DNA of 24,640 nucleotides from an uncultured Campylobacter sp. GTDB taxonomy: Bacteria > Campylobacterota > Campylobacteria > Campylobacterales > Campylobacteraceae. A program made the translations under genes and the position numbers. Positions 9,661-16,948 of the stretch are shown here, piece by piece. The notes under the pieces were generated by a model. That model saw only the letters and a list, made by a program, of their open reading frames with translations. It was not told the DNA's origin and did not search any database. Every line of letters begins with the position of its first letter. Position 1 is the first letter of the stretch. The DNA lies in the NCBI RefSeq assembly GCF_963518785.1, contig NZ_CAUQKJ010000014.1, forward strand, positions 1-24,640, written 5' to 3'.

Positions 9661-10363
9661 ATGAAATTTTAGACCGCTTAGGCGTGGATAGGAGCAGCTT
9701 TACCGATCTGTTTTCGGCATGTTTAGGCTGCGGCGTAAGGGTGCAAGAGATGGGCTCGAAGCTGATCGTAAAGGGCAGGCGCCAGTCTGTGGCTTTTGAG
9801 CGCGGTGAGACCCTCTTCGGCGATGATGCGCCGCGCGCCATTTGGTATATCGGTAGCGAAGCAAGCGGTAGCCGCACGTGGCTGTGGGGTACGAGAACAT
9901 AAATCGCCTCGATGAGCGGCTGCTTACCCTTGCGTGAGATGTGCGCGATTTTGGCTTGCGGCACGGGCTAGCGAAGCTTGGCACGCCTAGCTTGCACTAA
10001 GTGCGGAGATAAACGGGCATGCTCTAAGCGCGATTGCGTGCGGGCTATCGCAGGAGCCGACAATCTACTACCGCTGCCCGCACGCCGGCGGAGCGGTGTT
10101 TGTGGCGTTCGCGGCAGGCGAGTGCGTGGCGCCAGATGGTACGATCAAGCCCGATATGGACGCAAGCGAGCTCATCTCTTTGGCGCGCGATTACATAGGC
10201 ACATTTCAGCTAAATCACGCCGTTTTATCGGGGGGCGCTTTTGATTAGAAACGGCACGAAATTTAGCGAAGCGGCGGGCAAGATCGTAGCGAATTTTAAA
10301 AATGATGCGCTCTTTTCGTTTGATAATTTGAGGCGGCTAAGCGAGGTGGAGTTTGCCGTATAG
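9661..10363 (+). pseudogene. Decayed gene, DUF6882-like protein, five lesions
   Basis: AAGGAG at 9651-9656 precedes an ATG at 9661, but the frame stops after three codons. Reading across lesions recovers a coherent protein: MKFLDRLGVDRSSFTDLF, GSRTWLWGYENINRLDERLL, DVRDFGLRHGLAKLGTPSL, EINGHALSAIACGL, YYRCPHAGGAVFVAF, ending near EVEFAV at 10363. The lesions are a missing T in the run at 9667-9670, a missing G in the run at 9886-9889, CGA to TGA at 9935-9937, a missing base near 9994, and an extra G in the run at 10230-10235. Correcting the indels gives 705 nt, exactly 235 codons. The TWLWG-type motif, the later YG/HG-x-x-x-L and the GH-x-L...YY pattern resemble DUF6882 proteins as I remember them, whose function is unknown. 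Sequencing error could explain the homopolymer indels but not the nonsense codon. Confidence 0.8.
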
Positions 10364-10398
10364 AGCCGCAAATATCGTGCCGTGCATTCGCGGCTTTG

Positions 10399-10566
10399 AA
10401 ATTTACGCCGTGAAATTTTGCCCTGCAAATTTTATATCGTAGAATTTTACGCCGCGAAATTTTGCTCGGTAGAATTTGCATCGCGAAATTTCGCCGCGTG
10501 AAATTTGCCTTAAAATTTTGCGTCGTAAAATTCTGCTACCGGGTCTATACCTGAGCCTTTAAATTT
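10399..10566. repeat. Degenerate ~15-bp repeat array with a RAATTY core
   Basis: Eleven RAATTY sites lie in 168 bp, starting at 10399, 10413, 10427, 10442, 10457, 10472, 10486, 10501, 10513, 10528 and 10561. The first nine steps are 14, 14, 15, 15, 15, 14, 15, 12 and 15 bp. The unit is roughly GAAATTTTGCnCCGY. It fills the gap between the decayed gene and the convergent membrane-protein gene, and no frame through it is open for long. Confidence 0.85.
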
Positions 10567-10576
10567 TAAGCCAAAA

Positions 10577-11326
10577 TTAGCCGCCGTCGATGTCGAAGTC
10601 AAGATGCTCTTTGAAATAGGCGCGTAGCCTGCGGCGGTCGTTGCGACCGGGCGTGATCGCAAACCACAGCACACGGTCGTTTAGATCCTTGCCGCGGATC
10701 AGCACGGTGTCGCGCAGCAATATGCTCTGAAAATCGCCGTTTAGTTTCCAAGATGAGAGCGCCTTGGCAAAGAAAAATATCACGATACCCGCCGCCAGCA
10801 TCTCATATGCCATAGTTAGCTGCTCGCTCATGGCGATACCGACTAGCCATAGCACGATCATCGATCCAATCCCAAATTTAAAGAGTTGCTCGTTTTTTAC
10901 GTAGCGGGAGTGGCTAAGCGCCGTATAGCTCGTGCAGGTGCGCAAAAAGCCGGGCGTAAGCTTAATATAGTCGATGTTAGAAAGCAGGATTTCTCTATTA
11001 TGCGCGCCCGAGACGAAGGTGATCGCATAGTCGTTAAATTTATACAGCCCATCGCCGTCACTTCCTTTGTACCAAGCTATACCGGCGATTATAAGTCCCA
11101 ATAGCCCATTACTGTAACGCCCTCCTCCACGGCTTTCTGCGAAAAAGAGCTTATCTAAATCAAGCCCGGTTAAAACGCCGTAAAAAAATATAAAAGCCAT
11201 CATCGTAACGGAGAATATCACGATGAAAGAGTTGTCGTTTTTGACGCTAAATCCGCCTGTGCTCTTGGTTCGTGAGCCGCGGCTGCGAAGGGCGGCTTTG
11301 TAGTCTTTGGTAGTAAAAGTAGGCAT
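10577..11326 (-). CDS. Inner-membrane protein of unknown function (249 aa)
   Basis: Not recognised. Hydrophobic segments at about 33-55, 73-87, 151-167 and 172-191 predict two hairpins of membrane helices. Between them (about 93-130) and after them (about 192-245) lie soluble stretches rich in beta-type residues, such as YKFNDYAITFVSG followed by REILLSNIDYIKL. This arrangement recalls bacterial PH-like (YcxB/DUF304-type) membrane proteins, but I cannot confirm that. The C-terminus is basic, then acidic (RRRLRAYFKEHLDFDIDGG). The ATG is supported by an AAGGAAGGGAG ribosome-binding site on the minus strand, 5 nt upstream. It is convergent with the decayed gene and divergent from the lipoprotein at 11634. 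Confidence 0.85.
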   Translation of the reverse strand: MPTFTTKDYKAALRSRGSRTKSTGGFSVKNDNSFIVIFSVTMMAFIFFYGVLTGLDLDKLFFAESRGGGRYSNGLLGLIIAGIAWYKGSDGDGLYKFNDYAITFVSGAHNREILLSNIDYIKLTPGFLRTCTSYTALSHSRYVKNEQLFKFGIGSMIVLWLVGIAMSEQLTMAYEMLAAGIVIFFFAKALSSWKLNGDFQSILLRDTVLIRGKDLNDRVLWFAITPGRNDRRRLRAYFKEHLDFDIDGG

Positions 11327-11633
11327 AAAGCTCCCTTCCTTTCGGGCTTGCGAAACAGCTTGCGCGCGCTTTTAAAGCCCGTTTAAAACGGTGGAATTTT
11401 ATAAAATTTCAGATCAAATTCGGATTAAATTTTAAATTTGAATAGGCTTTGAAATTTAAGCTGGTTTCAAATTTAAAGGATTTGAAATTTGGCCGTCTAG
11501 CTACGCTTAAAATTTTTGCGCTTTCGCTCAAATTTATAAAAAATTCGACGTGCGTAGGCGCCGAAAGATCGTAAATTTAGCCCGGGCTAAACCCCGTTTT
11601 TATATAATTGCACAAAATTTTAAAGGAGAAAAA
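11327..11633 (+). promoter_or_regulatory. Divergent spacer with promoter and RBS for the lipoprotein gene
   Basis: This 307-bp gap separates two divergent genes. A perfect -10 box TATAAT (11603-11608) follows a T run, and AAGGAG (11623-11628) lies 5 nt before the ATG at 11634. Nine RAATTY sites start at 11404, 11416, 11427, 11434, 11452, 11469, 11485, 11510 and 11530. No separate minus-strand promoter is clear. Confidence 0.6.
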
Positions 11634-12152
11634 ATGAAAAAATTTTTTGCTTTGCTTCTTGCGGCGTTGTTTTTCGCAGGTTGTGGACAGTCTCAACCGA
11701 AAGTGCCGATCGCAAGCGCGTATAAATTCAAAGGCATTACCTACCAACACTTCCAAAACCATAATCCGAAAAAATTTGTCTATCAATCGCCGGAAGCAGT
11801 CGAGAAAAAGTACAACGAGCAGCTTTTAGCGGCGCTAAAAGAGGCGAACCTGCTGGATCAAAACTCTACCGATGAGCTTAAAATTACAATAAAGCACCAC
11901 AGGGGCTTTACCGGCGAAGCTACTCCGTTTCCTAGCGATAGAATCGGTGGCATAGAGTTTATTTATGAGGTTAAACTAGTAAGAAACGGCCAAATTTTAA
12001 GAAGCTACGTGCAAAATGACATCGAGCATTACGATCCGGGATTTTTCGGCAATATGAAAACCATAGCGTTGCAAAATACGGATGATAGCTATGAAAATGC
12101 CGCAATTACGGCTCTTGTCAAGCATTTGATGGAGATTATAAAGAAATTTTAG
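11634..12152 (+). CDS. Small lipoprotein of unknown function (172 aa)
   Basis: The N-terminus MKKFFALLLAALFFAGC is a lipoprotein signal with a lipobox (FAGC), so Cys17 should be lipidated and the mature protein held on a membrane facing the periplasm. The rest is soluble: a mixed stretch (ELKITIKHHRGFTG, then GGIEFIYEVKLVRNGQILRS) and a final helix (ENAAITALVKHLMEIIKKF). I do not recognise the family; the layout resembles other small periplasmic lipoproteins with an alpha/beta fold. The start is set by AAGGAG 5 nt upstream and by the signal peptide, although the frame is open further upstream. It appears to be monocistronic, with its own -10 box at 11603-11608. Confidence 0.88.
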   Translation: MKKFFALLLAALFFAGCGQSQPKVPIASAYKFKGITYQHFQNHNPKKFVYQSPEAVEKKYNEQLLAALKEANLLDQNSTDELKITIKHHRGFTGEATPFPSDRIGGIEFIYEVKLVRNGQILRSYVQNDIEHYDPGFFGNMKTIALQNTDDSYENAAITALVKHLMEIIKKF

Positions 12153-12196
12153 CGGCCAGCTTGGGCGCAACGCACGCGTTGATGCCGCATTTGGCT

Positions 12197-12215
12197 AAAT
12201 CATAAATGATTTTTT
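12197..12215 (+). terminator. Weak AT-stem terminator after the lipoprotein gene
   Basis: AAATCA (12197-12202) and TGATTT (12207-12212) form a 6-bp stem with a TAAA loop, and the T run continues to 12215. It lies 45 nt after the stop. The stem has only one G-C pair, so its strength is doubtful. Confidence 0.4.
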
Positions 12216-12952
12216 GACGTCTCGCGAGCTTTTAAATCGCGGGATTTTAAAAAATCGCTGCGAGCTTGAGCGGTAAAAATTTAAAGAAGCGGATTGCTTG
12301 AGGGCTACCGATATATCGATAGCCCGTCGCCAATGAAGCTGCGAGCGCTTGATAAGCACGGCATTTTGAGTCTTACAATACTCTAAAATATAAAGAATTT
12401 CGGCGCTAAAATTAAACGCGATCGGCGGGTGCATTCTTGCCGGCGCGTGCTGCGGATTTCGCGGCGAAATTTAAAAACGAGGTTTGCATGATTTAGCGGA
12501 TGCGAGTTTTGCAGAAGCGCAGCTGCACGGACAGATAGCGAATGTGCGGCAAATTATCATAAATTTAAAGCGTAGCGGCGCTGCGCGATCTCATCAAATA
12601 CAGAAAATTTTACGGCAAATTTAAAATGCAGTCTCTCGGAGTTAATATGGCGGATTAAAATGCGACTTGCAGCGGTTAGTGCGGCAAATTTGCTTTGCGG
12701 TTGCAGTTAAATTTTTCCGCCGCGCGGAGTAAATGTCGCGCAGAGGTAAATTTACCGCGTAGAAGCTAAATTTCGCGTCGCAGTTAAATTCCCGATAGTT
12801 AAATCGCAGCGAGTTCAAACGCTATAAATTTAGAGCCCATAAGCGCAAGCGCTTGGTTTGCGGCTATGCCGCGACCTCTTACTACAAAGCGCCTGGTTCG
12901 CATTCCCGCGGCTGTCTAAAACAAACCGCACAACGCTTTAAATTTTAAAATT
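12216..12952. other. Long spacer with degenerate repeats and an inverted repeat
   Basis: About 740 bp without a convincing gene. It contains an imperfect palindrome at 12302-12325 (GGGCTA ... TAGCCC, with CGAT/ATCG inside and one C/A mismatch) that lacks a T tract. It also contains a degenerate array at 12708-12805 (listed separately). Short reading frames here are stop-interrupted and have no ribosome-binding site. The last part (12940-12952) is AT-rich and follows the prs stop. Confidence 0.55.
12708..12805. repeat. Degenerate ~18-20-bp repeat array built on TAAATTT
   Basis: TAAAT words start at 12708, 12730, 12747, 12767, 12785 and 12800, with steps of 22, 17, 20, 18 and 15 bp. Each is followed by a GC-rich word of the CCGCGYAGARG type. 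The copies are diverged, so this is a decayed tandem array rather than a clean one. Confidence 0.55.
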
Positions 12953-13882
12953 TTATTTGAATAAGCTATTTACGCTCTCGTCGTGATATACGCGCCTGAT
13001 AACCTCGCCGAAAAGCGGAGCGACGCTGATTACCTTGATGCGGTCGCTTTCCTGCTTTAGCGGGATCGTGTCGGTCACGACTAGGCCGTCCAGCGCGCCG
13101 CTTTCGATGCGCTCATATGCCGGGCCGCTTAGCACGGCGTGCGTGCAAAACGCGCTAACGCTCTTCGCGCCCTGTTCCTTAAATGCGCCCGCGGCTTTGA
13201 CGATAGTGCCCGCGGTATCGATCATATCGTCGATTAGGATCACGTCCTTGCCTGCGACGTCGCCGATGATGTTCATCACCTCGCTTTTGTTCGCCTCCTC
13301 GCGGCGCTTATCGACGATCACCAGATCGAGCGAGAGCTTTTTAGCGAAGCTTCTAGCGCGCGCGACGCCGCCAACGTCAGGGCTAGCGATGATCGGATTT
13401 TTTAAATTTTTCTCTTTCAGATAATCCAAAAATATCAGCGAGCCGTAGAGGTTATCGACCGGCACGTCGAAAAAGCCCTGTATCTGCCCCGCGTGCAGAT
13501 CCATCGTGACGACGCGGTCGATGCCTGCCGTCTGCATCATATTTGCCACGAGCTTTGCGCTGATCGGCACGCGCGGAGCCGCCTTGCGGTCTTGGCGAGC
13601 GTAGCCGAAGTATGGCACGACCGCCGTGATCGAGCTCGCGCTGGAGCGCTTAAGCGCATCGGTTAGGATCAAAAGCTCCATTAGGTTGGAATTCGTCGGC
13701 GCGCATGTAGGCTGGATGACGAAGACGTCCTTACCGCGCACGCTCTCGCCGATCTGGACGCTGATTTCGCCGTCGCTGAAGGTTTTGATCGCGCATTCGC
13801 TAAGCGGTAGCGAGAGATATTTGGAGATTTTTTTGGCAAATTCGGGATTTGCGGTGCCGGAGAAAATTTTATATCCGCGCAT
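12953..13882 (-). CDS. prs: Ribose-phosphate pyrophosphokinase (PRPP synthetase)
   Basis: Prs makes PRPP and AMP from ribose 5-phosphate and ATP in the cytoplasm. PRPP feeds purine, pyrimidine, NAD, histidine and tryptophan synthesis. The 309-residue length is normal for the family. Visible motifs include FSDGE (35-39), the ATP-binding YARQDRK (94-100), DLHAGQIQGFFD (128-139), the flexible catalytic loop KRREEAN (192-198) and the PRPP-binding loop VILIDDMIDTAGT (214-226). The ATG at 13882 has an AAAGG about 8 nt upstream on the minus strand. A possible -10, TAGAAT, sits at 13914-13919 on the minus strand. The gene is on the same strand as dnaX but 720 bp away, so the two are probably transcribed separately. 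Confidence 0.97.
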   Translation of the reverse strand: MRGYKIFSGTANPEFAKKISKYLSLPLSECAIKTFSDGEISVQIGESVRGKDVFVIQPTCAPTNSNLMELLILTDALKRSSASSITAVVPYFGYARQDRKAAPRVPISAKLVANMMQTAGIDRVVTMDLHAGQIQGFFDVPVDNLYGSLIFLDYLKEKNLKNPIIASPDVGGVARARSFAKKLSLDLVIVDKRREEANKSEVMNIIGDVAGKDVILIDDMIDTAGTIVKAAGAFKEQGAKSVSAFCTHAVLSGPAYERIESGALDGLVVTDTIPLKQESDRIKVISVAPLFGEVIRRVYHDESVNSLFK

Positions 13883-14131
13883 TTTGATGACCTTTGGATT
13901 GAAATTTGCTCTAATTCTACACCAAAAGCGCTAAATTTTAGCTAATTCGCCCGCCGCGTTCGCGTAAAATTCATAAGTGAGCATCGCGGACCGCCGCACG
14001 TTTGCGAGATAAATTCTTTAAAATTTCAAGGCGGCTCGGCTTGCTGCGGTTTTACCATGGCGAAATTTGGCTTTGACTTACGGCGCTCGCGGGCGATCAG
14101 AGCCTGCGTTTTCTCGCTAGTATCTGCGCGG

Positions 14132-14210
14132 ATACGGCTAAAGTCGTATTGAAAAGTTTTATAAAAGTCTGAGGGAACGCATCAGGCATGGGTACGGCTA
14201 AAACCGTATC
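14132..14210. repeat. Pair of similar hairpins sharing TACGGCTAAA
   Basis: Hairpin A (14132-14149) is ATACGGC, loop TAAA, GTCGTAT, with one G-T wobble. Hairpin B (14191-14210) is GGTACGG, loop CTAAAA, CCGTATC, also with one wobble. Both contain TACGGCTAAA and sit about 60 bp apart, so one may be a diverged copy of the other. No T tract follows either. Confidence 0.5.
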
Positions 14211-14357
14211 GCAGAGAGCAGGGTACCGATGAGCGCGGAATTTTATATTTTCTATAACAGACGCGCAAAATTTTATCTTTGGAATCATAGTGAGCGCGCG
14301 TTTAAATTTAGATTTGAGCTTGCATGGGACAGACTGCGTGAATACTTGCGGTGCGCT

Positions 14358-14475
14358 AAATTTAGACTGCTGCGGCGCATAAATTTTAGATTCCTTAGGC
14401 GGTTAAATTTAAAGTCTGCTTTGGTGAAAATTTAAAGCTTGCTTTGACGATCAAATTTAAAAGTTCGCTCTTTAG
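14358..14475. repeat. Degenerate ~24-bp tandem array
   Basis: AAATTT cores start at 14358, 14381, 14405, 14428 and 14453, with steps of 23, 24, 23 and 25 bp. The stretch between cores is a diverged RGTCTGCTTTGGYG-like word. The consistent spacing and shared flank indicate a decayed tandem repeat. Confidence 0.7.
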
Positions 14476-14602
14476 AGCTTGATTGTGCGCCGCGAATTTT
14501 AAAATTTATCGTGCGAGCTCCATTCGCCGCGTAAATTTATATACTGCCTTTGCCGTTTAAATTTTAAAATCGCACGGAGATAAATTTAATCCGCAGCGAG
14601 CG

Positions 14603-16855
14603 CTATTCTGTGATTTTGGTGGGCTCGCCGAATAGCCTATTTATCTCAGAGATCAAAATTTCCTTGCCGTCCTGCGCGCCGTTTGCGAGCTCGGCGAGGC
14701 CTGCCTTGGCGGCGCGCACGCTCTTGCTCGTATCGCGAGGCTTTGCGGCGTAGTTTTGCGGATCGGTGGATCTTAACAGATCATCCTTTTCCCCGCCGTC
14801 GTCTCCTGCAGAAATTTCGGAATTTTGCAGCTTGGAATTTGAAGCGGAATTTTGCGAATTGGAATTCGTCGCGGAATTTCGCTGCGCAAAATTTTGTATC
14901 GTAGAATTTTTCGAATTCTGCTGCTCGGAATTTCTTGCCGCATCCGTTTGCAATTTTGCGGCTTGCGCCTCATCTGCGGCGGAATTTATTTGCGGTGCAC
15001 AGCTCTGCTCGCTCGCTTGCGTAGATTCGGGATTTTCTTGCACGCTGCTAGAGATTGAGCTTTCAGTAAAATTTTGCGACGCGGAATTTACATGGCTTTG
15101 TGAGGTCGAATTTCTCGGGCGCGCAGTATCGGCGCCGGATTCGGAAGTCGCGCCTTTCGTAGAATTCTTGCTTTGCGTAGCGGTTGCGCCGCGTGCGGAA
15201 TTCCGATCGCGCTTGCTTTGGGCGGGATCATCGCCGTTTTGCGGCGCGCTTTGCTCGATTTTTATTTTTGCGCTCTCGCCGAAAAGCGATTTTAGCACGC
15301 TATTTATCGCTCGCGAGCCCTTGCGCAGGTACTCTCTGTCCTGTCCCTGCGCGCGCGAGAGCAGATACAGCGTGCCGCGCTCGAACTTTAAAAATTCCAC
15401 GCACTTGCTAAATTTCTCGCCCAAATCATAATCGCGGTCGTAAATTTTGGCTAAAAAATTCTCGTAAATTTCATTTTGAGCGCCCGTCTTGACGGAAGAG
15501 TTAGAATTTTGCGCCTGCGCCGCTGCGCCCGGTTTGATCTCGCCGCCTGCGTCAAGGTTCTGTTTCACTGCACCGCTGGCACCGGAGTTTTGCGCCGAGC
15601 TTGCGGGACGTTTTGCACTCGCAGTAAAGCTCGGCACTCCGCTTGTCGCGCTACCCTGGTCGCTCTGTGCAAAAGCCGCGCCGCCCGGTTCGCTATTTGA
15701 CGCAAATGACGCGCTTTGATTGGAATTCGATCTAAAATTCGGCGCAGAGTTTTGCGCGTTTAAATTAGGCGCCGAAGCGGAAGGATAGCCCTCGCCTTGA
15801 TCCAGGGATCTGCCGACCTCGATCAGCTCGTCGATCTCGCGCAGATTGACCGCCTCCATCATCATAAAAATCATCATAGAAATCGCGTAAGTATTGTCGG
15901 GGCTGATGGCGAGCATGCTCTTAGCGCCCGCTAAAATGCGGAAAAACCGCTCATACATCAGCAGGCTAAATTTCGCGTCGCGGCGCAGGAATTTATCCTT
16001 TAAATTTGCGATCATCTCGTCGATTATCGTCTCGGCGTTGTAGTTTTCGACCTCTTTGATGATCTCGATCGCGCCGGCGCGGTCTTGGCGCAGCACGATG
16101 TCTAAAATTTCGCCTATTTTAGCGGGATCTAGCAGGCCTAACATATCGGCGATCGCGCGCTGCGTGATGCCTTCGCGGCTAAAGATAATCGCCTGATCGA
16201 GGAGCGTGAGCGTGTCTCGTAGCGAACCCGAGCCGCTGCGCGCTAGAATTTCGAGCGCGCCCTCTTCGTAAGCGATGTTTTCGGTTTTTAAAATTTGCTC
16301 CAGATGCGCTACGACGGCGCTTTTAGCGATCGGCTTAAAGCGAAAGTGCTGCGTGCGCGATAGTACCGTGACTGGAAGCTTGAGCGGATCGGTAGTCGCA
16401 AGGATAAATTTTACGTAGCTAGGCGGCTCCTCAAGCGTCTTTAAAAGCGCGTTGGAGGCCTCTTTGGTGAGCATATGCACCTCGTCGATAATGAAAATTT
16501 TAAAGCGCGCGCTTGCGGGATGATACTTCGTCTGCTCGATAAGCTCGCGGATATCGTCGATTTTGCGGTGGCTGGCGGCGTCCATCTCGATAATGTCGAT
16601 GTGGCGCCCCTCGTTTGCCATTACGCAGTTATCGCAGACCTCGCACGGCTTGCCGGTGGGGCCTTTATCGCATAAAAGCGCTTTGGCAAAAATCCTAGCC
16701 GTCGAGGTTTTGCCGCTGCCGCGAAGTCCGCTGAAAAGATATGCGTGGCTCAGTCTGCCCGAATCCAGCGCGTGCGCAAGGCTTTTGGCGACGGCGTCTT
16801 GACCGATGAGCTGCTCGAAGCTTTTGGGTCTGTATTTTAAAGCGAGTGCTTGCAA
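14603..16855 (-). CDS. dnaX: DNA polymerase III tau/gamma subunit with an expanded low-complexity linker
   Basis: DnaX is the ATPase core of the clamp loader and joins the replicative polymerases. The N-terminal AAA+ part is complete: Walker A GLRGSGKTS (43-51), zinc cysteines at 62, 71, 74 and 77, Walker B FIIDEVHML (121-129), and the SRT form of the sensor/arginine-finger motif (166-168). I chose the TTG at 16855 because the family begins with (M)QALALKYRPK and AAGGAG lies 5 nt upstream; this gives 750 residues. After about residue 355 come an Ala/Ser/Asn/Gln-rich linker (356-460), a folded module (460-542), a second linker (542-692) and a tail. Campylobacter DnaX proteins I recall are nearer 500-600 residues, so the linkers are expanded. 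No A-rich slippery heptamer for a gamma form was seen. Confidence 0.96.
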   Translation of the reverse strand: MQALALKYRPKSFEQLIGQDAVAKSLAHALDSGRLSHAYLFSGLRGSGKTSTARIFAKALLCDKGPTGKPCEVCDNCVMANEGRHIDIIEMDAASHRKIDDIRELIEQTKYHPASARFKIFIIDEVHMLTKEASNALLKTLEEPPSYVKFILATTDPLKLPVTVLSRTQHFRFKPIAKSAVVAHLEQILKTENIAYEEGALEILARSGSGSLRDTLTLLDQAIIFSREGITQRAIADMLGLLDPAKIGEILDIVLRQDRAGAIEIIKEVENYNAETIIDEMIANLKDKFLRRDAKFSLLMYERFFRILAGAKSMLAISPDNTYAISMMIFMMMEAVNLREIDELIEVGRSLDQGEGYPSASAPNLNAQNSAPNFRSNSNQSASFASNSEPGGAAFAQSDQGSATSGVPSFTASAKRPASSAQNSGASGAVKQNLDAGGEIKPGAAAQAQNSNSSVKTGAQNEIYENFLAKIYDRDYDLGEKFSKCVEFLKFERGTLYLLSRAQGQDREYLRKGSRAINSVLKSLFGESAKIKIEQSAPQNGDDPAQSKRDRNSARGATATQSKNSTKGATSESGADTARPRNSTSQSHVNSASQNFTESSISSSVQENPESTQASEQSCAPQINSAADEAQAAKLQTDAARNSEQQNSKNSTIQNFAQRNSATNSNSQNSASNSKLQNSEISAGDDGGEKDDLLRSTDPQNYAAKPRDTSKSVRAAKAGLAELANGAQDGKEILISEINRLFGEPTKITE
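14812..15203 (-). repeat. In-frame ~15-bp repeats in the dnaX linker (Asn-Ser-Gln rich)
   Basis: RAATTY sites start at 14812, 14820, 14835, 14847, 14862, 14874, 14889, 14904, 14913, 14928, 15069, 15084, 15108, 15162 and 15198. Many steps are 12 or 15 bp and keep the reading frame. They encode a five-residue rhythm of QNS/RNS/SNS words around residues 641-682 of DnaX. The word, GGAATTTTGC in plus-strand orientation, resembles the intergenic array unit at 10399-10566. Confidence 0.75.
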
Positions 16856-16866
16856 AATTTCTCCTT

Positions 16867-16948
16867 TGATCTTACAATGATACAAAAAAATCTATAAATT
16901 TTAAATTTAGTGCTACAATGCGCCCGAATTTCAGAAAAAAGGATCGAA
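16867..16948. promoter_or_regulatory. Divergent promoter region between dnaX and the YajG-like lipoprotein
   Basis: For the plus strand, TGCTACAAT at 16911-16919 is an extended -10, and AAAAAAGG (16935-16942) lies 6 nt before the ATG at 16949. For dnaX on the minus strand, candidate -10 boxes are TATAGA (16891-16896) and TATCAT (16877-16882), the latter after a run of seven Ts. The plus-strand call is the firmer of the two. Confidence 0.5.

Larger units (their letters stand above)
13883..14602. other. 720-bp spacer with hairpins and a repeat array
   Basis: No convincing gene. It holds the possible prs promoter (13914-13919, minus strand), two similar hairpins at 14132-14149 and 14191-14210, and a degenerate 24-bp array at 14358-14475. 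Small frames across the array merely translate the repeat. Confidence 0.6.

Noticed and set aside
9503..9964. Minus-strand frame of 153 codons
   Set aside because: It lies antisense to the decayed gene, whose plus-strand reading is coherent and has a ribosome-binding site. The minus-strand protein has no recognisable pattern.
10399..10566. CRISPR-like repeat array
   Set aside because: The unit is about 15 bp with a degenerate sequence and no unique spacers of constant length.
12195..12434. Minus-strand frame of 79 codons downstream of the lipoprotein
   Set aside because: No ribosome-binding site, no recognisable pattern, and it crosses the palindrome at 12302-12325.
12800..12840. tRNA T-arm-like GAGTTCAAACGC
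   Set aside because: The flanking bases do not form a T stem, and no acceptor or anticodon arm can be drawn.
14097..14435. Small frames on both strands between prs and dnaX
   Set aside because: Their translations only follow the hairpins and the 24-bp array (for example an eight-residue Leu/Arg rhythm), with no ribosome-binding site.
14766..15431. Plus-strand frame of 221 codons, rich in Cys, Phe and Glu
   Set aside because: Antisense to dnaX. It is open because the in-frame repeats of the dnaX linker avoid stops on the other strand.
14603..16855. Programmed frameshift making a short gamma form of DnaX
   Set aside because: No A-AAA-AAG type slippery heptamer with a following stem was found on the minus strand after the AAA+ domain.
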